Assembly: GCF_000718555.1 (NCBI RefSeq) | Contig: NZ_JOAN01000025.1 | Span: forward strand, 1 to 64,000 | Direction of reading: 5' to 3' | DNA: 64,000 bases | Source: Micromonospora chokoriensis | Lineage (GTDB): Bacteria; Actinomycetota; Actinomycetes; Mycobacteriales; Micromonosporaceae | In this document: positions 33,057-43,766 of the stretch, piece by piece | Layout of the letters: every line of letters starts with the position of its first letter | Position numbering within the stretch: the stretch's first letter is position 1 | Translations under genes and position numbers: made by a program | Notes under the pieces: generated by a model | The model's database searches: none | Seen by the model: only the letters and a program-made list of their open reading frames with translations | Told to the model about the DNA's origin: nothing

Positions 33057-34802
33057 ATGAGTTCCGCACCTGCACAGCACGACGCACCGACTGACGCACC
33101 GACTGACGCCGCCCCCGCCGGCACCGAAGAGGTGTTCGCCTTCAGCGAGCTTGGGCTGCGTCCCGAGCTGCTGGGCGCCCTGTCCGCCCTCGGATACGAG
33201 GAGCCGACCCCCATCCAGCGGGAGGCGATCCCGCCGCTACTGGAGGGTCGTGACCTGCTGGGTCAGGCGGCCACCGGCACCGGCAAGACGGCGGCGTTCG
33301 CGCTGCCGCTGCTGAACCTCATGACGGCACACCGCCAGGGCGGCGACCCGGTGGCACTGGTACTGGTGCCGACCCGGGAGCTGGCGGTGCAGGTCTCCGA
33401 GGCGTTCCACCGCTACGGCAAGGACCTGGGCGCGCGGGTGCTGCCGATCTACGGTGGGCAGCCGATCGGGCGGCAGTTGCGGGCACTGGACAGCGGCGTC
33501 GACGTGGTGGTGGCCACCCCGGGGCGGGCCCTCGACCACATCGCTCGGGGCACCCTGCGCCTCGGCGGGTTGGCCACGGTGGTGCTCGACGAGGCCGACG
33601 AGATGCTCGACATGGGCTTCGCCGAGGACATCGAGGCGATCCTGGAGCACGCTCCGGCGCAGCGTCAGACGGTGCTCTTCTCGGCCACCATGCCGTCGCG
33701 CATCGACGGGATGGCCCGCCAGCACCTGCGTGAGCCGGTGCGGATCGAGATCGGCCGGGAGAAGCCGGTCGCGGGCGAGGCGCCCCGGGTGCGGCAGAGC
33801 GCCTACATCGTGACCCGGGCGCACAAGCCGGCCGCGCTCGGCCGGGTGTTGGACGTGGAGTCCCCGACGGCGGCGATCGTGTTCTGCCGCAGCCGGGAAG
33901 AGGTCGACCGGTTGACCGAGACGATGAACGGCCGGGGTTACCGCTCCGAGGCGCTGCACGGTGGCATGAGCCAGGAGCAGCGCGACCGGGTCATGGGCCG
34001 GCTGCGGGCAGGCACCGCCGACCTGCTGGTGGCCACCGACGTGGCGGCCCGTGGGCTGGACGTCGAGCAGCTGACCCACGTCGTCAACTACGACGTGCCG
34101 TCCGCCCCGGAGTCGTACGTGCACCGGATCGGTCGGGTGGGCCGGGCCGGCCGCGAGGGGGTGGCGATCACCCTCGCCGAGCCCCGCGAGCACCGGATGC
34201 TCAAGACCATCGAGCGGGTGACCGGCCAGCGGATCACCATCGACAAGATCCCCACCGTGGCTGACATGCGCACCCGGCGGCTGGAGCTGACCCAGGCGGC
34301 CCTGCGCGAGAGCCTGCTGGAGGACGACCTCGACCCGTTCCGGGTGATCGTGGAGACGCTGACCGACGAGTTCGACCTGATGGAGGTCGCCCTCGCCGCC
34401 GTGAAGCTGGCCCACGAGGCGACGTCGCCGGGCTCCGACGACGAGGAGGAGATCCCGCAGGTTCCGGTGCGCGCTCCCCGCGAGGGTCGCCCGGAGACCG
34501 GCGGACGGGGCGGTGATCGGCGCGGCGGAGGCCGGCCACGTTCCGGCGGTGGCAACACCGTCCAGGTCTTCGTCGGCCTGGGCCGACGCGCCGGGGTGCG
34601 CCCACAGGATCTGGTCGGCGCGATCACCGGGGAGACCGGCATCCGTGGCCGGGACATCGGCTCGATCGAGATCGCGGACCGGTTCTCGCTGGTGGAGGTG
34701 CCGCAGGCGGTGGCCGACGACGTGATCTCCGGGCTGCGTTCCAGCACGATCAAGGGCCGCAAGGCCACGGTGCGCCGCGACCGTGGGGGCGACGAGCGCT
34801 GA
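33057..34802 (+). CDS. DEAD-box RNA helicase with DbpA-type RNA-binding domain (DeaD/CsdA-like)
   Basis: 581 aa, ATG 33057 with AAAGG 9 nt upstream. Unwinds RNA during ribosome assembly and mRNA decay, often at low temperature. Motifs in order: EPTPIQREAIP (Q), ATGTGKT, PTREL, TPGR, DEADEM, SATMP, then the second RecA domain with VATDVAARGLD and HRIGRVGRAGR. After an acidic linker and an RGG-rich stretch (GGRGGDRRGGGRPRSGGG) comes a DbpA domain (TVQVFVGLGRRAGVRPQDLVGAI ... KGRKATVRRDRG). N-terminal 22 residues are low-complexity Ala/Pro/Thr with a repeated DAPT unit. Confidence 0.95.
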   Translation: MSSAPAQHDAPTDAPTDAAPAGTEEVFAFSELGLRPELLGALSALGYEEPTPIQREAIPPLLEGRDLLGQAATGTGKTAAFALPLLNLMTAHRQGGDPVALVLVPTRELAVQVSEAFHRYGKDLGARVLPIYGGQPIGRQLRALDSGVDVVVATPGRALDHIARGTLRLGGLATVVLDEADEMLDMGFAEDIEAILEHAPAQRQTVLFSATMPSRIDGMARQHLREPVRIEIGREKPVAGEAPRVRQSAYIVTRAHKPAALGRVLDVESPTAAIVFCRSREEVDRLTETMNGRGYRSEALHGGMSQEQRDRVMGRLRAGTADLLVATDVAARGLDVEQLTHVVNYDVPSAPESYVHRIGRVGRAGREGVAITLAEPREHRMLKTIERVTGQRITIDKIPTVADMRTRRLELTQAALRESLLEDDLDPFRVIVETLTDEFDLMEVALAAVKLAHEATSPGSDDEEEIPQVPVRAPREGRPETGGRGGDRRGGGRPRSGGGNTVQVFVGLGRRAGVRPQDLVGAITGETGIRGRDIGSIEIADRFSLVEVPQAVADDVISGLRSSTIKGRKATVRRDRGGDER

Positions 34803-34809
34803 GCACGCC

Positions 34810-34842
34810 GCCGGCGACCGCCGAGGTACGACGGTCGCCGGC
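34810..34842. terminator. Terminator between helicase and DoxX genes
   Basis: Inverted repeat GCCGGCGACCG (34810-34820) and CGGTCGCCGGC (34832-34842), 11-nt loop, between convergent genes ending at 34802 and 34851. Confidence 0.8.
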
Positions 34843-34850
34843 GCGGTGGA

Positions 34851-35255
34851 TCAGAAGGAGTACGGGCCGAACCGGCCCCATGCCACCAGCGCGGCGAGGA
34901 CGAGCAGCACCAGGCACGTCACGATGCCCTGGATCTCCACCTTGCGGCGCTGGGCCTCGGTCTCCGTCCGCACACCGTGCAGGTGCACCACGATGCCGCC
35001 GATCATGATGATGACCAGCCCGAGCGCGGCCAGCGGGGTGAGCACGGTGGCGATGCTGGTGAGGGCGGGCAGCACCAGCCCGATGGCGGCCAGCAGCTCG
35101 AGGGCGCCGATTGCCTTGACCTGAATCGGCGTGGCCGCCTTCGTCCAGCCCATCGTCTCGTGCAGCTTCTCCTTGGGCTGGGTCAGCTTAACCACGCCAA
35201 TGCCGCCGAAGATGGCAGCGAGCAGAATCTGAATGATCCAGAGCACCATGTTCAC
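34851..35255 (-). CDS. DoxX-family membrane protein
   Basis: 134 aa from GTG 35255, which has GGAGG at the right distance (8 nt); the ATG two codons later is too far. Four TM helices (MVLWIIQILLAAIFGGIGVVKL; AIGALELLAAIGLVLPALTSI; LGLVIIMIGGIVVHLHGV; IVTCLVLLVLAALVAWGRF). DoxX-like proteins occur in redox and thiol stress membrane complexes; exact reaction here unknown. A TTGAA-TT-TTCAA palindrome 43 bp upstream suggests MarR-type control. Confidence 0.85.
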   Translation of the reverse strand: MNMVLWIIQILLAAIFGGIGVVKLTQPKEKLHETMGWTKAATPIQVKAIGALELLAAIGLVLPALTSIATVLTPLAALGLVIIMIGGIVVHLHGVRTETEAQRRKVEIQGIVTCLVLLVLAALVAWGRFGPYSF

Positions 35256-35297
35256 AGGGGTTGCCTCCGGGGGTACCGCCGCATGGCGGAGAGGTAG

Positions 35298-35309
35298 TTG
35301 AATTTTCAA
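35298..35309. promoter_or_regulatory. MarR-type palindromic operator candidate
   Basis: TTGAATTTTCAA, extended loosely to AGTTGAATTTTCAAGC, in the promoter region of the DoxX gene. MarR/OhrR-family repressors bind TTGAA-N2-TTCAA-like sites, and DoxX genes are common targets. The regulator is not in the window. Confidence 0.45.
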
Positions 35310-35345
35310 GCACGACAGTACGGTCCGCCGGAGGGCAGGCACAGG

Positions 35346-35383
35346 GACAGGCCCCCGCCGTCTCGAAGCGGCGGAGGCCTGTC
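35346..35383 (-). terminator. Terminator after lon
   Basis: GACAGGCC (35346-35353) pairs with GGCCTGTC (35376-35383) with an inner CCGCCG/CGGCGG stem; 11 bp beyond the lon stop. Confidence 0.75.
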
Positions 35384-35393
35384 GGGTCGTACG

Positions 35394-37724
<2,331 letters not shown>

Positions 37725-37746
37725 CGAACACCTGCCATCACGTTGG

Positions 37747-37767
37747 GTTGAGCGTGTCTGGCTCAAG
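37747..37767. promoter_or_regulatory. HAIR element (HspR operator) upstream of lon
   Basis: Minus strand CTTGAGC-N7-GCTCAAC against the HAIR consensus CTTGAGT-N7-ACTCAAG: the inverted repeat TTGAGC/GCTCAA with a 7-nt centre is perfect. HspR represses dnaK and, in Streptomyces, lon; so this site most likely gives heat-shock control. It lies 23 bp before the ATG, where a bound repressor would block transcription start. Confidence 0.85.
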
Positions 37768-37830
37768 TAACAAAGCGTTCCCCTTGTTCCGATCTGTGAC
37801 CCAGGTCACCCATTCGGCCTCCGGTCGGCC

Positions 37831-38571
37831 TCAGGTGACGGTGTCGTCCCACCGGTCCGGGCTGGTGCCGTACAACCGCGGGTCCCCCGCAGGCAGCACC
37901 GGCTCCGGGGCGTACGCGCGCGGGTTGTCGGCGCACTCGCCGGAGTCCCCGAACGCCTCCGGCACCGGCATCTCCTCCAGCCCGTCCTCCTTGAGCTGCT
38001 CGATCGCCGCCAGCCACATGTTCTGGTGCACGGCGTCGCGGGCCAGCAGGAAGCGCAGCAGCTGCTTGACGCCCGGGTCGTCGGTCATCTGGAACAACCG
38101 GGCGATCTGGAGCCGCCCCTGCGCTTCGGCGGTGACGTTGAGCTGGAAATCGGCCAACAGGTTGCCGCTGGCAGTGATGAACGCGCCGCTCCACGGCACC
38201 CCGTTGGCGTCTACGGGCAACGCCCCGCCACCGGCATGGATGAAGTGCGCCGGGTTCGACCCGGCGTAGACCGCACCGGCGATCGGGTTGTCCGCGATGC
38301 CCTCCGAAAGCGACAGCGGCGCGCTGTCCAGCAGCCGGGTGATCATCGTGACGATCATCTCGACGTGGCCCATCTCCTCGGTGCCGACGTCGAGCAGCAG
38401 GTCCCGGTACTTGCCGGGCAGCCGGCAGTTCCAGCCCTGGAACAGGTACTGGTTGGCGACGGTCATCTCGCCCCACCTGCCGCCCAGCACCTCCTGCAAG
38501 CGGCGGGCGAACGCCGCGTCCGGGCCGTCCGGCTTCGCCTCGAACTGCAGATCCCTGACGTGGCGGAACAT
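37831..38571 (-). CDS. Manganese catalase (non-heme)
   Basis: 246 aa, ATG 38571 with AGGAGG 4-5 nt upstream. Splits H2O2 with a di-Mn centre. Ligand positions are visible in order: Glu in GRWGEMTVANQYLFQGW, E and H in GTEEMGHVEM, Glu in NVTAEAQGRL, and His in ARDAVHQNMW. A conserved SGNLLADFQLNV stretch lies between. Shorter than many family members (about 290 aa) mainly at the C-terminus, which ends soon after a Pro-rich tail (PEPVLPAGDPRLYG). Links oxidative stress to the window's Mn-transport genes. Confidence 0.92.
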   Translation of the reverse strand: MFRHVRDLQFEAKPDGPDAAFARRLQEVLGGRWGEMTVANQYLFQGWNCRLPGKYRDLLLDVGTEEMGHVEMIVTMITRLLDSAPLSLSEGIADNPIAGAVYAGSNPAHFIHAGGGALPVDANGVPWSGAFITASGNLLADFQLNVTAEAQGRLQIARLFQMTDDPGVKQLLRFLLARDAVHQNMWLAAIEQLKEDGLEEMPVPEAFGDSGECADNPRAYAPEPVLPAGDPRLYGTSPDRWDDTVT

Positions 38572-38767
38572 TCGACCTCCTCGGCAACGGGTAGCGAGGC
38601 CGTTCCCGCCCCGGTGACCCGAGCGGGCCAACCGGTGTCCCGCCTGGGTCAGCGCAGCGTCGGCAGCAACACCATTAGCGCCACGCCGGGTGGCCGTTCA
38701 ATCCACCCGACTCCTCTCGTTCGGTGCGAACCCGCATGATCGGTACCCGCCGGGGAACGGCGCACTC

Positions 38768-39412
38768 ATGCTGGGAGCCTCCACCTTGCGACTCGTCGTC
38801 GTGGACGATCACCCCATCTTCGTCCGTGGCCTGGAGTTGCTGCTCCCGCTCAGCACCAACGGCCGCGCCGAGGTGGTCGCCTCGACCGGCGACGCCGCCG
38901 CCGCAGCGGCGCTGGTCAGCCGCTGCCGCCCCGACCTGGCCCTGGTCGACCTACACATGCCACCACCCGGGGGCATCCGGGCGGTGGCCGCGATCCGGCG
39001 GACCACCCCGCAGGTACGGGTGGTCGCGATGTCCGGTTCGGCCGACCCCGCGCCAGCGGTGGAGGCGCTGCGGGCCGGCGCCGAGGGGTTCCTGCCCAAG
39101 ACCTGCGAGCCAGAGGAGTTGCTGCCCCCGCTGCTGGCCGTTCTCGACGGCTGGGCGGTGCTGCCGGCCGAATTGCTGCGTGCCATGCTGCGCCCCACCC
39201 GCGCCCCGCACGTCGACCTGGACGGCGAGGAACGGCGGCTGCTGCGGGCGATCGCCGCTGGCCGCAGCACCGTCGACATCGCCGAAGAACTGCACGTCTC
39301 CGAGCGGACGGTGAAACGCATGACCGCCGCGTTGCTGCGCAAGTTGCGGGTCTCCAACCGGGCCGAGGCGGCCGCCGTCGCCGGTCACAGCGGCATCCTC
39401 GGGGAATGTTGA
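38768..39412 (+). CDS. Orphan LuxR-type response regulator
   Basis: 214 aa, ATG 38768. Receiver: RLVVVDDHPIFVRGLELLL, phosphoacceptor Asp in LALVDLHMPPPGG (near 60), SGSAD and KTCEPEELL. The C-terminal HTH (LLRAIAAGRSTVDIAEELHVSERTVKRMTAALLRKLRVSNRAEAAAVAG) is a LuxR variant. No kinase is adjacent. The MPPPGG after the Asp is a local change from the common MPxxxG. Targets unknown. Confidence 0.88.
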   Translation: MLGASTLRLVVVDDHPIFVRGLELLLPLSTNGRAEVVASTGDAAAAAALVSRCRPDLALVDLHMPPPGGIRAVAAIRRTTPQVRVVAMSGSADPAPAVEALRAGAEGFLPKTCEPEELLPPLLAVLDGWAVLPAELLRAMLRPTRAPHVDLDGEERRLLRAIAAGRSTVDIAEELHVSERTVKRMTAALLRKLRVSNRAEAAAVAGHSGILGEC

Positions 39413-39556
39413 GCCTCGCCATCGGAGCTGATTCGCGGTTTTGGTAGGTAACGGAATCGCGACGCGCCGAATGAATGGAAGGCATATTGTTGCGGATTAC
39501 CGGGGTGATAGGTCAGACTTTGGACACATCCCGCCGCACACAGGGAGTAATCGGCA

Positions 39557-39907
39557 ATGGCGAGAAAAGTAATCACGGTCCTGACCGACGACCTCGACGG
39601 TGGGAAGGCCGACCGGACGGTCGAGTTCAGTCTCGACGGCGTGGCCTACACGATCGATGTCTCAGACGAGAATGCTGGCGTCCTACGCAAGACGCTCGAC
39701 CCGTACATCAATGCGGGTCGGCGGATCGGGCGTGGTCCGGTGGAGAGCGCCCGCTCATCAGTCCGACGCCCGGGGCGACCCACCGGCGCCGGAATGGATC
39801 GGGAGCAGAACCGGGCCATCCGGGAATGGGCCGTCAAGAACGGCTACAAGATTTCCGAGCGGGGCCGGATCCCGGTTGAGGTCGTCGAGGCGTACAAGAA
39901 CCGCTGA
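39557..39907 (+). CDS. lsr2: Nucleoid-associated protein Lsr2
   Basis: 116 aa, ATG 39557 with GGGAG about 8 nt upstream. H-NS-like silencer of A+T-rich DNA in actinobacteria. N-terminal dimerisation part ([28 protein letters not shown]), then a basic C-terminal DNA-binding domain ([29 protein letters not shown]) with the minor-groove RGR. Length is typical (112-116). The upstream 140 bp is locally A+T-richer, which would suit autoregulation. It ends at a clear terminator. Confidence 0.96.
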   Translation: MARKVITVLTDDLDGGKADRTVEFSLDGVAYTIDVSDENAGVLRKTLDPYINAGRRIGRGPVESARSSVRRPGRPTGAGMDREQNRAIREWAVKNGYKISERGRIPVEVVEAYKNR

Positions 39908-39920
39908 CGCGCGACTCGAT

Positions 39921-39954
39921 GACGGGGCCCGGCCGGAAACGGCGGGGCCCCGTC
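39921..39954 (+). terminator. Terminator after lsr2
   Basis: GACGGGGCCC (39921-39930) and GGGCCCCGTC (39945-39954), 14-nt loop, followed by a short T/G run. Confidence 0.88.
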
Positions 39955-39982
39955 GTTTGTCTGTCCGGGCATCCGAAACAGC

Positions 39983-40032
39983 GCGGCGGCCGGTCACCGA
40001 AGGGTTGTCACCCTCAGATGGCCGGCCGCCGC
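39983..40032 (-). terminator. Terminator after the secreted-protein gene
   Basis: GCGGCGGCCGG (39983-39993) pairs with CCGGCCGCCGC (40022-40032); the loop has its own AGGGT/ACCCT stem. 14 bp beyond the stop at 40046. Confidence 0.7.
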
Positions 40033-40045
40033 TGGTACGTCAGGG

Positions 40046-41320
40046 TCAGTTGACGTCGATGCGCACCGAGTCGAAGGCGGGGGTCTGGTTGGCCCGCTCC
40101 ATCATCGGCAGGCGGTGCGAACCGTCACCGGCCCAGACGGAGCACTGGGCGGTGCCCGACTCCGGCAGGCCCGGAATCTGAATCGTCACCTCGTCGGGCT
40201 GGGCGCCGCCGCGGCCGTCCTCGGTCGCGACGAAGAACGCCGGCACCTCCTGCGGCTCCGGCGGGGCGGTCAGGCTGTCCAGCATCCGGCAGGCGGTGTG
40301 GAAGTGACCACGGACCAGGCCCTGGTCGTTGAGCAGCGAGCTCTCCACGTAGTAGCCACCCTGACCGGCGGCCAGGAAGCGGTCCCGCACCAGGTTGCGG
40401 GTGCTGACCCGCAGGGTGAAGGGCTGACTGCGGCCGACCTGCTCGGGGAACTGGGTGATCAGCAGCGACGGGTTGTTGGCCGCCGCGCCGACCTCACCGA
40501 ACTCGGTCTTCACACAGCGGTTGCCGTTCTGGAAACCGTCGTGCGGCTGCAGCCGGCTCTCGTCGCAGTCGTTGGCAAGCACGCCGAGCCCGGCGCCGGG
40601 CTCGGCGCCGCCACCGTTGTTGCCACCACCGTTGTTGCCACCGCCATTGTTCCCGCCACCGTTGTTGCCACCGGGGGTGGTGGTGGGGGTGCTGCCGCCG
40701 CCCGTGTTGCCGGTCGGCTGCACCTGGCAGTCGGCGAGCTGCGCGAGGCCCTGCGGCCGGGGTCCGACCCGGTCGATGGCGGTCGTGATCCGGTCCAGCA
40801 CGGCGCGCCGCTTGGCCGCCAACGGCGCAAGGATCGCGTTGCGGATGAACGCCTCACCCTTGTTGCCCTCTGCGGCCAGCCGGCGGTCCGCCTCGGCGAT
40901 CTGGGTCTGCAACTGGGCGAGGTTGCGGTCCACCTCGGCCCGCGCCCGGTCCGGCACCTGCGGCAGTTTGGCCGCCACATCAGGACAGGCAATGGCCGTA
41001 CCGGGGCCCACCGTTCCGTCCTTGCCGTCCTCGCACTCGGGGACCGACTGCTGTCCGTCACCCCAGTGATTACGCACCCACCGACCGTTCTGCCAGGTCC
41101 GGCTGGTCGAACCGCCGCCAGTCGGCGCGGTCGCGCCGGGGCTCGGTTCCACGCACTGCCCCGCGGCCGGACGTGGCTTATTTGTCCGCCGGTCCTGGGC
41201 CGACGAAATCTGAGTCACGGCGACAACTCCGCCGAAGACCGCGAGCGTGCCGACAACTGCCAGCAGACGCTTGCTGCGCGCGTTGCCGGAAGACCGGCTC
41301 GCCCGAGTGGACCTGCGCAT
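40046..41320 (-). CDS. Secreted protein of unknown function with Gly/Asn repeat linker
   Basis: 424 aa, ATG 41320 with GGAG 9 nt upstream. A basic N-terminus and hydrophobic segment (LLAVVGTLAVFGGVVAVTQISSAQ) form a signal peptide or anchor. The middle (about 110-200) is helical: LPQVPDRARAEVDRNLAQLQTQIAEADRRL. A linker of GGNN/GGGNN repeats (about 215-240) leads to a beta-rich C-terminal domain of about 190 aa (DCDESRLQPHDGFQNGNRCVKTEF; QPFTLRVSTRNLVRDRFL; RGHFHTACRML) with paired Cys. I recognise no named family. Surface or matrix protein likely. Confidence 0.75.
   Translation of the reverse strand: MRRSTRASRSSGNARSKRLLAVVGTLAVFGGVVAVTQISSAQDRRTNKPRPAAGQCVEPSPGATAPTGGGSTSRTWQNGRWVRNHWGDGQQSVPECEDGKDGTVGPGTAIACPDVAAKLPQVPDRARAEVDRNLAQLQTQIAEADRRLAAEGNKGEAFIRNAILAPLAAKRRAVLDRITTAIDRVGPRPQGLAQLADCQVQPTGNTGGGSTPTTTPGGNNGGGNNGGGNNGGGNNGGGAEPGAGLGVLANDCDESRLQPHDGFQNGNRCVKTEFGEVGAAANNPSLLITQFPEQVGRSQPFTLRVSTRNLVRDRFLAAGQGGYYVESSLLNDQGLVRGHFHTACRMLDSLTAPPEPQEVPAFFVATEDGRGGAQPDEVTIQIPGLPESGTAQCSVWAGDGSHRLPMMERANQTPAFDSVRIDVN
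40607..40666. repeat. 15-bp repeats encoding a Gly/Asn linker
   Basis: Four consecutive 15-bp units (start 40607, 40622, 40637, 40652) with small changes, encoding GGGNN-type pentapeptides on the minus strand. Probably variable in copy number. Confidence 0.85.
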
Positions 41321-41616
41321 CGAATTGCTCTCCTTCTCGATCCGGTAGTGGATTTCTGCCCTCGGCGGACCGACGGATGTGAGATGCCACGCCACGGCGG
41401 CGACCCACCGTGACCTACCCGGTAATGCGTCGATGGCCGACGATGCCCTTTCCGCACCGTCTCCCGCGCCCGGTGGACGCGGATGGGGAGATCCTGTTCA
41501 TTCGCGCAGGAGTACGGGGCGGCGACGGGGAAGGTTCAACCGGCGCACAGGAAATTGCCGCGACCCGACAAGGTGCCGGTGCGGAGCAGGGATCAGCAGG
41601 GAAAACGGGGCGTCAG

Positions 41617-42498
41617 TCAGTCGACGCAGAGGTGGTCGAAGGCGAACCCGCCCACCAGTTCGTCGCGGCGCAGGCTCAGCGCGGCAATCTGCGCGGTCAA
41701 CTCGGCGCGTGGCAGCAGGTCCGCGACCGCCCTCTCCCGCAGTCGCTCCCCGACGGCGACGGTGGCGAGATCCTCGGCCAGCCGAGCCGCGTCGATGCCG
41801 CAGGAGAAGCGGTGCTCGGTCACCGAGACCCGCTCGATGAGACAGGCGTCGGGGCGTACCTGCACCCAGCTCCACCCCTGCGCCGGCCCGTCCGCCCAGC
41901 GGACATGCAGCCCCCGCACGATCGGGTCGGCCACCTGCCCGGCCACGTACGCCTCGACCGCCGCCGCGCGGGTCAGCGCGCCGAGGTCGTTGACCGGCCC
42001 GGTGCGGCCGTCCGGCAGCCGACCCAGGATGTCCCGGAAGCCCACCGGCGCCGGCTCGGTCTCGGCCGGGGTGACCCCGGCACCGCCTGCGGCGTAGGCG
42101 CGCGCGTCGATGACGTACTCCACCAGGCGGCGGCCGTGTTCGGCGGCCCGCAACGTGGGCGATCCGATCCGCAGCACGGGCAGGCCGACGGCCGCGCTCA
42201 CCGCGTCCTTGAGACGCTCCAGGCGCTGCTGGGCGGAGCCGGCGGACGGCACCGGGCCGATCTCCACGGCGACGATCGGCCGTCCGGTGTCGGCGGCGTG
42301 GACCACGAAGTCGAAGCTGGCGCGGCTCGCCGAGGTCCACTGGCTGCCGGTGACACCGGGTGGGCGGCCCTGGACCAGGTCACTGAGCCGACGGGCCGCG
42401 AAGACGCGCTGGCCGGCACGGCTGAGCAGCGGGTCGCGGCCCGTCTCGGCGGGCACCGCCCGCAGCCAGCCACGGTCGTCGCTGCCGATGCTCGTCAT
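41617..42498 (-). CDS. DUF2726-like protein (PD-(D/E)xK-type core)
   Basis: 293 aa from ATG 42498. The N-terminal third matches DUF2726 pattern: LLSRAGQRVFAARRLSDLV, then FDFVVHAADTGRPIVAVEI (Asp and Glu of a nuclease-type core) and RLERLKDAVSAAVGLPVLRI. This fold occurs in nucleases and DNA-repair-associated proteins. The remaining ~170 residues (YVIDARAYAAGG; VADPIVRGLHVRWADG; AEDLATVAVGERLRERAVADLL) match nothing I recognise. Family function is unproven. Divergent from the Asp23/AmaP operon. Confidence 0.6.
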   Translation of the reverse strand: MTSIGSDDRGWLRAVPAETGRDPLLSRAGQRVFAARRLSDLVQGRPPGVTGSQWTSASRASFDFVVHAADTGRPIVAVEIGPVPSAGSAQQRLERLKDAVSAAVGLPVLRIGSPTLRAAEHGRRLVEYVIDARAYAAGGAGVTPAETEPAPVGFRDILGRLPDGRTGPVNDLGALTRAAAVEAYVAGQVADPIVRGLHVRWADGPAQGWSWVQVRPDACLIERVSVTEHRFSCGIDAARLAEDLATVAVGERLRERAVADLLPRAELTAQIAALSLRRDELVGGFAFDHLCVD

Positions 42499-42571
42499 GT
42501 GCCTGATCCATCCGCCGGTCGGTCGAGCCGGGCCGAGTCTAGGTGGTCGATCATGGGCCACCGAGTTCTGA

Positions 42572-42587
42572 TGTGACCGGGATCACA
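42572..42587. promoter_or_regulatory. CRP-family binding site
   Basis: TGTGA-CCGGGA-TCACA matches the CRP/Cmr consensus TGTGA-N6-TCACA exactly. It is 75 bp upstream of the ATG at 42663 and about the same distance from the divergent DUF2726-like gene. Mycobacterial CRP (Rv3676) uses the same sequence. Confidence 0.65.
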
Positions 42588-42662
42588 GTAGCGCTGACGT
42601 TCCAGGGATGGCCGCCGGGTGTATCCAGCGACCGCCGGTACCGGACCGGCCCGGAGGTGACC

Positions 42663-42854
42663 ATGTCGCGACAGCAGTTCGGCTTCCTCGCCGGGTTTCT
42701 CGCCGTGGCGGTCTGGGCGCTCGCCGGCATCGGCGTGGCCGCCCTCGCCGTGCTCGCCGGCCTGCTCGGCTGGCTCGTCGTCCGGGTGCTCGACGGCGAC
42801 CTCGCGGTGACCGGTCTCGGTGACCGCCGCGCCGACGCACGGCGACGCCGATGA
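42663..42854 (+). CDS. Small membrane protein (DUF2273-like) of the Asp23 operon
   Basis: 63 aa, ATG 42663 with an excellent GGAGGTGACC just upstream. One or two TM helices (FGFLAGFLAVAVWALAGIGVAALAVLAGLLGWLVVRVL) and an Arg/Asp-rich tail. DUF2273 proteins are found beside Asp23/Gls24. Its stop overlaps the Asp23 start (ATGA). Confidence 0.8.
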   Translation: MSRQQFGFLAGFLAVAVWALAGIGVAALAVLAGLLGWLVVRVLDGDLAVTGLGDRRADARRRR

Positions 42855-43243
42855 CCACCCGCCCGTCCACGGGGACGAACCCCAATACCGGACCGAGCGC
42901 CGGGACGACCGGTTCGGAGCGCCGCCCGGGTGCGGCGGCCGACGTCGCGGCCGACGTCGCGCGGATCGCGGTGCAGGCGGCCAGCCTCGTGCCGGGCGTG
43001 TCCGTCGTCCGACCGGCGGCGGTCCGCCTGGACGACCGAACCGTCGGGCTCGACCTCCACCTGATCACCTGGTACGGACACAGCGTGCCGACGATCGCCG
43101 AGGCGGTCCGGGCCGTGGTCGCCGACCGGGTGACCGCCCAGACCGGGCTCAGCGTGGCGATGGTGACCGTCACCGTGGACGACCTGCTCGTCCCCGGCGT
43201 CGACGGGTCCGCAGCCCGCACCGTCGCAGCGGAGGACGACTGA
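42851..43243 (+). CDS. Asp23/Gls24 family envelope stress protein
   Basis: 130 aa, ATG 42851. After a Thr/Gly-rich N-terminus (25 aa) comes the compact Asp23 domain: VAADVARIAVQAASLVPGVSVVRPAAVRL, VGLDLHLITWYGHSVPTIAEAVRAVVADRVTAQTG, VTVTVDDLLVPG. Asp23 in Staphylococcus sits at the membrane through AmaP. Second gene of a four-gene operon in which neighbours overlap or abut. Confidence 0.85.
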   Translation: MTTRPSTGTNPNTGPSAGTTGSERRPGAAADVAADVARIAVQAASLVPGVSVVRPAAVRLDDRTVGLDLHLITWYGHSVPTIAEAVRAVVADRVTAQTGLSVAMVTVTVDDLLVPGVDGSAARTVAAEDD

Positions 43244-43244
43244 G

Positions 43245-43766
43245 ATGCGCAGCGCCAACCGGGTCGCCTCACTGCTGCTGGCCAGCGCCCTGCTCATCGG
43301 TGGCGCGATGCTGGCCCTCCAAGCGTTGCTGCTCACCCTGGACCGCCCCACACCGCTCGACACCGCCGGCTGGTTCGACGCGCTGAGCGGCACCCGGTGG
43401 CGCGACCCGACAGTCCAGACGGTGGCCGGCGGGGCCCTCCTGCTGGGCCTGGCCATCCTCGTCGCCCAGTTACGCCGCTGGACGCCGGTCCGACTACGCG
43501 CCGACGAACGCGACGGCTGGTACCTGCACCGACGCTGTGTGGAGCGGCGGCTCGCCGACGCCGCCAGCGCGGTGCCGGGCGTACGCCGTGCCCGGGTCCG
43601 GGTCCGACGCCGCGGCGGCCAGTGGCGTCCCCGGGTTCGCGCCACCGGCGACCCAGCGGCCCGAGCGGAGATCGAGTTCGCCGTGCACCAGGAGTTGCAC
43701 CGCCTGACCGCGCCTCGCCCCGGCCGGATCGACGTCCGGCTGCTGCCCCGGCGGCGGCCGGCATGA
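43245..43766 (+). CDS. DUF6286-type membrane protein
   Basis: 173 aa, ATG 43245 with GGAGG 8 nt upstream. Two TM helices (SLLLASALLIGGAMLALQALLLTL about 9-32; TVAGGALLLGLAILVAQL about 60-77), then a cytoplasmic part with DERDGWYLHRRCVERRLADAASAVPGVRRARVRVR, similar in outline to AmaP C-termini. Stop overlaps the next start by 4 nt. Confidence 0.78.
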   Translation: MRSANRVASLLLASALLIGGAMLALQALLLTLDRPTPLDTAGWFDALSGTRWRDPTVQTVAGGALLLGLAILVAQLRRWTPVRLRADERDGWYLHRRCVERRLADAASAVPGVRRARVRVRRRGGQWRPRVRATGDPAARAEIEFAVHQELHRLTAPRPGRIDVRLLPRRRPA

